NCBI GenBank assembly: GCA_900757285.1
Contig: CAAENI010000314.1
Location: 1-8,728, forward strand
Direction: 5' to 3'
Source of the DNA: an uncultured Collinsella sp.
GTDB lineage: Bacteria; Actinomycetota; Coriobacteriia; Coriobacteriales; Coriobacteriaceae
DNA: 8,728 bases
Shown here: positions 5,707 to 8,728 of the stretch, piece by piece
Numbering within the stretch: the stretch's first letter is position 1
How the letters are laid out: every line of letters begins with the position of its first letter
The notes under the pieces: generated by a model
Database searches by the model: none
What the model was told of the DNA's origin: nothing
Seen by the model: only the letters and a program-made list of their open reading frames with translations
Translations under genes and position numbers: made by a program

Positions 5707-6843
5707 CTACAGGGTTGAAAGGAAGGTGGACAGGCGGCGGAGGCCTTCGTCTAGGTCTTTGTCGGAGACGCAGTAGCTTAGGCGGATGTGGCCTTCGGTG
5801 CCGAAGCAGTCGCCCGGGACTAGGGCTACGTTTGCCTCTTCGATGGCTTTGATGCAGAAGTCTTCGCTGGTTAGGCCGAACTTTTTGATGCTCGGGAAAG
5901 TGTAGAAGGCTCCTGCGGGCTCTACTACGTCGAGGCCCATGGCGTTTAAGGCTGCGAGTACGCGTTCGCGGCGGGCTCGGTAGACTTTGAGCATGGGGGT
6001 TGGGTCGACGGTCAGGGCTCGGGCTGCGGCGTCCATTTCGAAGGAGACAGCACTCGATACTAAGTATTGGTGAGCCTTTGCGATCTCAGCGATGACGGGG
6101 GCTGCGGCTGCGAGCCAACCCAAGCGCCAGCCGGTCATGGCCCAGGGCTTGGAGAAGCTCTCGATGACCACCGTCTGGTCGCGCAGCTCCGGATGGCGCT
6201 GGGCAAAGCGCTCGTAGCCATCCACATAGACCAGACGGTTGTATACGTCGTCGCAGACTACGTAGATGCCCGCCTGCTCTGCCACGCGCGCCACGGCGTC
6301 GAGCGACGCCGTGTCGAGGATGCAGCCCGTAGGATTGTTGGGCGAGCAGATAACGATGGCCTTGGTCGCCGGGGTCACACAGGCGCGAAGCGCATCCTCG
6401 TCAATCTGAAATTGCGCAGGCTCCGTATCCAAAAAGACCGCTTTGGCGTGATTGGCTACGACGATGCTCTCGTACAGGCCAAAGGCCGGCGTGGGAATAA
6501 TGACCTCGTCGCCGGGGTTGAGCATAGCCATGAATGTTGCCGACAGGGCCTCGGTCGCGCCATCAGTCAGGATGACCTCATCGGCGGAAAGCTCCAGACC
6601 CGCGTCACCCATATATTCGGACAGCGCCTCGCGCAGGGCGGGGCGGCCGTTGTTGGGCGGATAGTGCGTGTCGCCACGGTCCAGCGAGGCGGTTACCTCG
6701 GCGCTAATCACATCGGGCGTGGGAAAATCGGGCTCGCCAAGCGCAAGCGCAATGCACCCCGGGTGCTGGGCGGCGAGCGCGTTAATCCGACGGATGCCGG
6801 AGGGCTTGAGCGTGGCAAGCGAGGTATTCATGGGCAGACGCAT
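5707..6843 (-). CDS. Class I/II PLP-dependent aminotransferase (AspC/PatA-like)
   Basis: Transfers an amino group between an amino acid and a 2-oxo acid using pyridoxal phosphate; cytosolic. It has 378 residues, in the normal 370-400 range for fold type I. Visible are the N-terminal ALGEPDFPTPD (34-44), DGATEAL in the cofactor phosphate region (94-100), SPNNPTG with N170, CDDVYNRL with D198 and Y201, SFSKPWAMTGWRLGW with the Schiff-base lysine K232, and HIRLSYC with carboxylate-binding R354. Substrate (aspartate, an aromatic residue or another) cannot be read from these motifs. I chose ATG 6843 because AAAGGA lies 5 nt ahead; M5 (6831) would be too far from it. No intrinsic terminator is evident downstream. 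Codon choice shifts to A-ending codons in about the last 350 bp. Confidence 0.93.
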   Translation of the reverse strand: MRLPMNTSLATLKPSGIRRINALAAQHPGCIALALGEPDFPTPDVISAEVTASLDRGDTHYPPNNGRPALREALSEYMGDAGLELSADEVILTDGATEALSATFMAMLNPGDEVIIPTPAFGLYESIVVANHAKAVFLDTEPAQFQIDEDALRACVTPATKAIVICSPNNPTGCILDTASLDAVARVAEQAGIYVVCDDVYNRLVYVDGYERFAQRHPELRDQTVVIESFSKPWAMTGWRLGWLAAAAPVIAEIAKAHQYLVSSAVSFEMDAAARALTVDPTPMLKVYRARRERVLAALNAMGLDVVEPAGAFYTFPSIKKFGLTSEDFCIKAIEEANVALVPGDCFGTEGHIRLSYCVSDKDLDEGLRRLSTFLSTL

Positions 6844-6935
6844 GGCGTTCCTTTCGTAAGGGTTGCACTAGGATAGCGCGCCCAGCGCCACCAGACGGTG
6901 TAACCTAAACGGAAACGAGCCGGAAAGGAGATGGC

Positions 6936-7595
6936 ATGGAGACGACCGCGCGCGGCGATGTACCAAAAACACTGCACACCATTGCGTATATCAGTATTCC
7001 CGATAGCGCCGATCTTGAGTTTTTGCTCTGGGACCTTCAGGATGCCATCGCAGCCTATGCGCAGCTTTCCGGCACCGCACTCCCCCATCCAGTCGACTTG
7101 AAGGCGAATAGCGCCGATACCGCCGATGGCATCGTGCTCGCCGTTGAGGATATGCCCGATGACGAGGCAGTGACAGACATCGAGAAGGCACTCAATCGCT
7201 TTGGCGATACGGGGACGCGCGTCTATGTCGTCGTTCAGGCCATCTACGAGCGTACCGAGGGGGCGCGCATGCTCATCGAGCGCCTGCGCCAAGCTTGCGA
7301 ACTCCGTAGGCTAACGTGGTGCGGCGGCGTTATCGCCTGCACCGGCAGCGGCATCGCGGCGCTTCGCCATTCCCCACGCATGGGCCTCTTGCGCCGACCA
7401 TTTTCGGAAGCGATGGATAAGCTTGTGGGCGCCGTGCGCATAGGCTGCTCCATTGAGCATGCGCAGCTGCTGGGCGGTGGCAATGCCGGTAGCGTCGATA
7501 CCGACGGCATGGTGCGCGCTAGGCCTGCTGTGCCCGCGCTAATCTGGCGCGCCATCATCAAACGCCTCGGCGCCCATACTCAATCAGATATCTAA
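6936..7595 (+). CDS. Uncharacterised protein with flavodoxin/FMN-reductase-like C-terminal half
   Basis: 219 residues, the only plus-strand gene. The start ATG 6936 has AAAGGAG 5 nt upstream. I do not recognise a named family. The segment from about 94 (TRVYVVVQAIYE), through LTWCGGVIACTGSGI (126-140), RMGLLRRPFSEAMDKL (148-163) and RARPAVPALIWRA (194-206), has the pattern I associate with clostridial NADPH-dependent FMN-reductase/flavodoxin-like proteins: a strand ending in a short gap, a glycine-rich loop, then a basic helix and an RPxxP tail. The N-terminal half lacks the family's usual Ser/Thr/Gly phosphate loop; SIPDSADLEFLL (20-31) occupies its place, so FMN binding is doubtful. No signal peptide or membrane segment. 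It is divergent from the aminotransferase (92 bp apart) and convergent with the glycosylase (1 bp apart). Confidence 0.8.
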   Translation: METTARGDVPKTLHTIAYISIPDSADLEFLLWDLQDAIAAYAQLSGTALPHPVDLKANSADTADGIVLAVEDMPDDEAVTDIEKALNRFGDTGTRVYVVVQAIYERTEGARMLIERLRQACELRRLTWCGGVIACTGSGIAALRHSPRMGLLRRPFSEAMDKLVGAVRIGCSIEHAQLLGGGNAGSVDTDGMVRARPAVPALIWRAIIKRLGAHTQSDI

Positions 7596-7596
7596 A

Positions 7597-8160
7597 TTAC
7601 AGGGCGCCCCAGTCAATGGCTTCGTGCCAACGCTCAACAAGGCGCTCAAGACGCCAAGCCGCATTGGCAGGACTTGTCGAGGGCAGGACGATGGCGGGCA
7701 GCCCGGTGCGTTCTTGTAGATAGCGCTTGTAGAGCCGGCCAGCCGTACCACCGTTGCATATCACCTGCTCAATGGGAGCTGCATCGGTAATGCGCCCGAT
7801 ATGTGCCGGTACAACGTTGCGAATGCTCGCGTCACTCGAGCCCTTAATGTCACAACTCTCGATCACATCCCACAGGGCTACGCCGCCGTTAAGCAGCATG
7901 GATCGCTTGGCGGCAATGGAGACATCGAGCGTCGCGGGCTCACCGTTTGCCAAAGGATCACCCTCGTTGGGCGGCACAGGCACACCGAGACACGCCGCCG
8001 TGACCCGCCAAAAGCGGTTCTGCGGATTGCCATAGTAGAAGGCATTGGCACGCGAGAGCACCGAGGGAAACGACCCCAGCACCAAAACGCGCGAGCGCTC
8101 GTCAAACACGGGTTCAAACCCATGCTCAATATGTTGATAGCCCTCGTCGGACGCAGCCAT
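7597..8160 (-). CDS. DNA-deoxyinosine glycosylase-like protein (uracil-DNA glycosylase superfamily)
   Basis: Likely removes hypoxanthine (deaminated adenine) from DNA to start base-excision repair. It has 187 residues, about the expected length. Motifs fit the family: LGSFPS (28-33) and YYGNPQNRFW (42-51) form the first active-site block, with N45 and N48 as candidates for the key Asn; WDVIESCDIKGSSD (97-110) matches the family-typical WDVIxSCxxxGSxD; LPSTSPANA (159-167) is the DNA-intercalation-loop motif. ATG 8160 has GAGGG about 8 nt upstream, inside the end of the preceding gene. Only 3 nt separate it from the GH13 stop, so the two are probably cotranscribed. Uracil activity instead of hypoxanthine activity remains possible. 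Confidence 0.85.
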   Translation of the reverse strand: MAASDEGYQHIEHGFEPVFDERSRVLVLGSFPSVLSRANAFYYGNPQNRFWRVTAACLGVPVPPNEGDPLANGEPATLDVSIAAKRSMLLNGGVALWDVIESCDIKGSSDASIRNVVPAHIGRITDAAPIEQVICNGGTAGRLYKRYLQERTGLPAIVLPSTSPANAAWRLERLVERWHEAIDWGAL

Positions 8161-8163
8161 GGC

Positions 8164-8728
8164 CTAGGCCCTCAACAGATAGCGCACCTCGTAGGGCGCA
8201 AGCTCAAGGGAGCCAGCCAGCTCGACCGTGGGCACGCCATCGGCAAGCAGGTCGACAAAGGACCCGTTGAGCTCGCCGGCGCCAAAGGTGTAAGGCTCGC
8301 CCACGGCGTTCACCGCCACGAGCACCGTCGCGTCATCACAGGCGCGCTCGAACAGCAGCTGCTTGTTCTGGATCACCACGTTGCGATAGGCACCGTAGTT
8401 GAGAGCACAGGCCGCCGCGTCATCGGCCGAGCGAAGGTGCGCAAGCTGCGTGATGAACGCCGTCAGCTCGTTGGGCGCAGGCTCATCGAGCGCAGGTCGC
8501 AGCGCCCAGTCACCATCGGGGCCGCCCTTTTCGCCGGCAATCCCCCACTCGCTGCCATAGTAGACGCACGGAATGCCCGGCATGCCAAAGAGCATGCCAT
8601 AGGCGGGACGCAGGCACGACTTGTCGGTGAGGATGCTCGCCAGGCGCGGCACGTCGTGGTTGTCGACAAACGACAGCAGGTGTTTGCCGCGGTAGATGCA
8701 CCACGGATCGCCGCCAAACTGGCGATGC
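8164..8728 (-). CDS. Alpha-amylase family (GH13) glycoside hydrolase, C-terminal part (5' end beyond window)
   Basis: Only the last 187 residues are present; the start lies past the right edge. FVDNHDVPRL (residues 20-29 of the visible part) is GH13 conserved region IV, whose Asp stabilises the transition state. GIPCVYYGSEWG follows, the usual end of the catalytic barrel (strand 8), then about 100 residues that fit the C-terminal beta-sandwich domain. The nucleophile and acid/base regions (II and III) are outside the window, so activity and specificity (alpha-amylase, neopullulanase, oligo-glucosidase) cannot be decided. It ends 3 nt before the glycosylase start. Confidence 0.9.
   Translation of the reverse strand, partial: HRQFGGDPWCIYRGKHLLSFVDNHDVPRLASILTDKSCLRPAYGMLFGMPGIPCVYYGSEWGIAGEKGGPDGDWALRPALDEPAPNELTAFITQLAHLRSADDAAACALNYGAYRNVVIQNKQLLFERACDDATVLVAVNAVGEPYTFGAGELNGSFVDLLADGVPTVELAGSLELAPYEVRYLLRA

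Noticed and set aside
2781..5707. CCGTTGGGC-type 9-mers recurring near 2781, 4059 (opposite strand) and 5699, all intergenic
   Set aside because: Short, in mixed orientation and at inconsistent distances from promoters; too weak to call a shared regulatory site.
6067..6876. 269-codon open frame on the plus strand
   Set aside because: Antisense to the aminotransferase, which carries all expected catalytic motifs.
7593..7599. Possible bidirectional terminator between the convergent genes
   Set aside because: The stop codons are one base apart, and I found no stem with a U-run on either strand.

Overview
The window is about 60% GC, with mostly G/C-ending codons and strong AGGAGG/AAAGGA ribosome binding sites. 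The rifampicin-pocket segment of RpoB has actinobacterial-type spelling (GLTHKRRLSALG). Together these suggest a high-GC Gram-positive, most plausibly a gut Coriobacteriia member of the Collinsella/Olsenella type. The phylum is fairly safe; the genus is a guess.

Layout, right to left, because nearly everything is on the minus strand. (1) 8164-8728: C-terminal part of a GH13 alpha-amylase-family enzyme, running off the right edge. Three bases downstream comes a DNA-deoxyinosine glycosylase-like gene (7597-8160). (2) 6936-7595: the only plus-strand gene, a poorly characterised protein resembling the flavodoxin / NADPH-dependent FMN reductase fold in its C-terminal half. It ends one base from the glycosylase stop. 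(3) 5707-6843: a class I PLP-dependent aminotransferase. (4) 5203-5706: a 504-bp non-coding stretch. It holds a roughly 208-bp inverted repeat, a strong sigma70-type promoter, an L10-leader-like mRNA element and an intrinsic terminator acting as an attenuator, all ahead of rplJ. (5) rplJ (L10) and rplL (L7/L12), closed by a strong terminator at 4134-4173. (6) galU (UTP-glucose-1-phosphate uridylyltransferase) with its own promoter and terminator. (7) An AT-rich regulatory interval, then rpoB (first 896 codons), running off the left edge.

The layout modifies the usual bacterial rplJ-rplL-rpoB-rpoC order. A cell-envelope sugar-nucleotide gene sits between rplL and rpoB, and terminators fence it on both sides. 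L10/L12 supply, UDP-glucose synthesis and RNA polymerase beta supply are therefore probably three separate transcription units. rplJL appears to be controlled by L10 feedback through the leader and attenuator.

The most striking protein feature is in RpoB. The fork loop 2 segment, nearly invariant in bacteria (E. coli TRERAGFE, 8 residues), is replaced in frame by an unrelated 16-residue segment, while the flanking rifampicin-pocket residues are intact. The most striking DNA feature is the large inverted repeat whose left arm contains the rplJ -35 box and whose right arm looks like a decayed mirror copy of the same promoter region. I see no CRISPR array, tRNA, rRNA, prophage or defence system.
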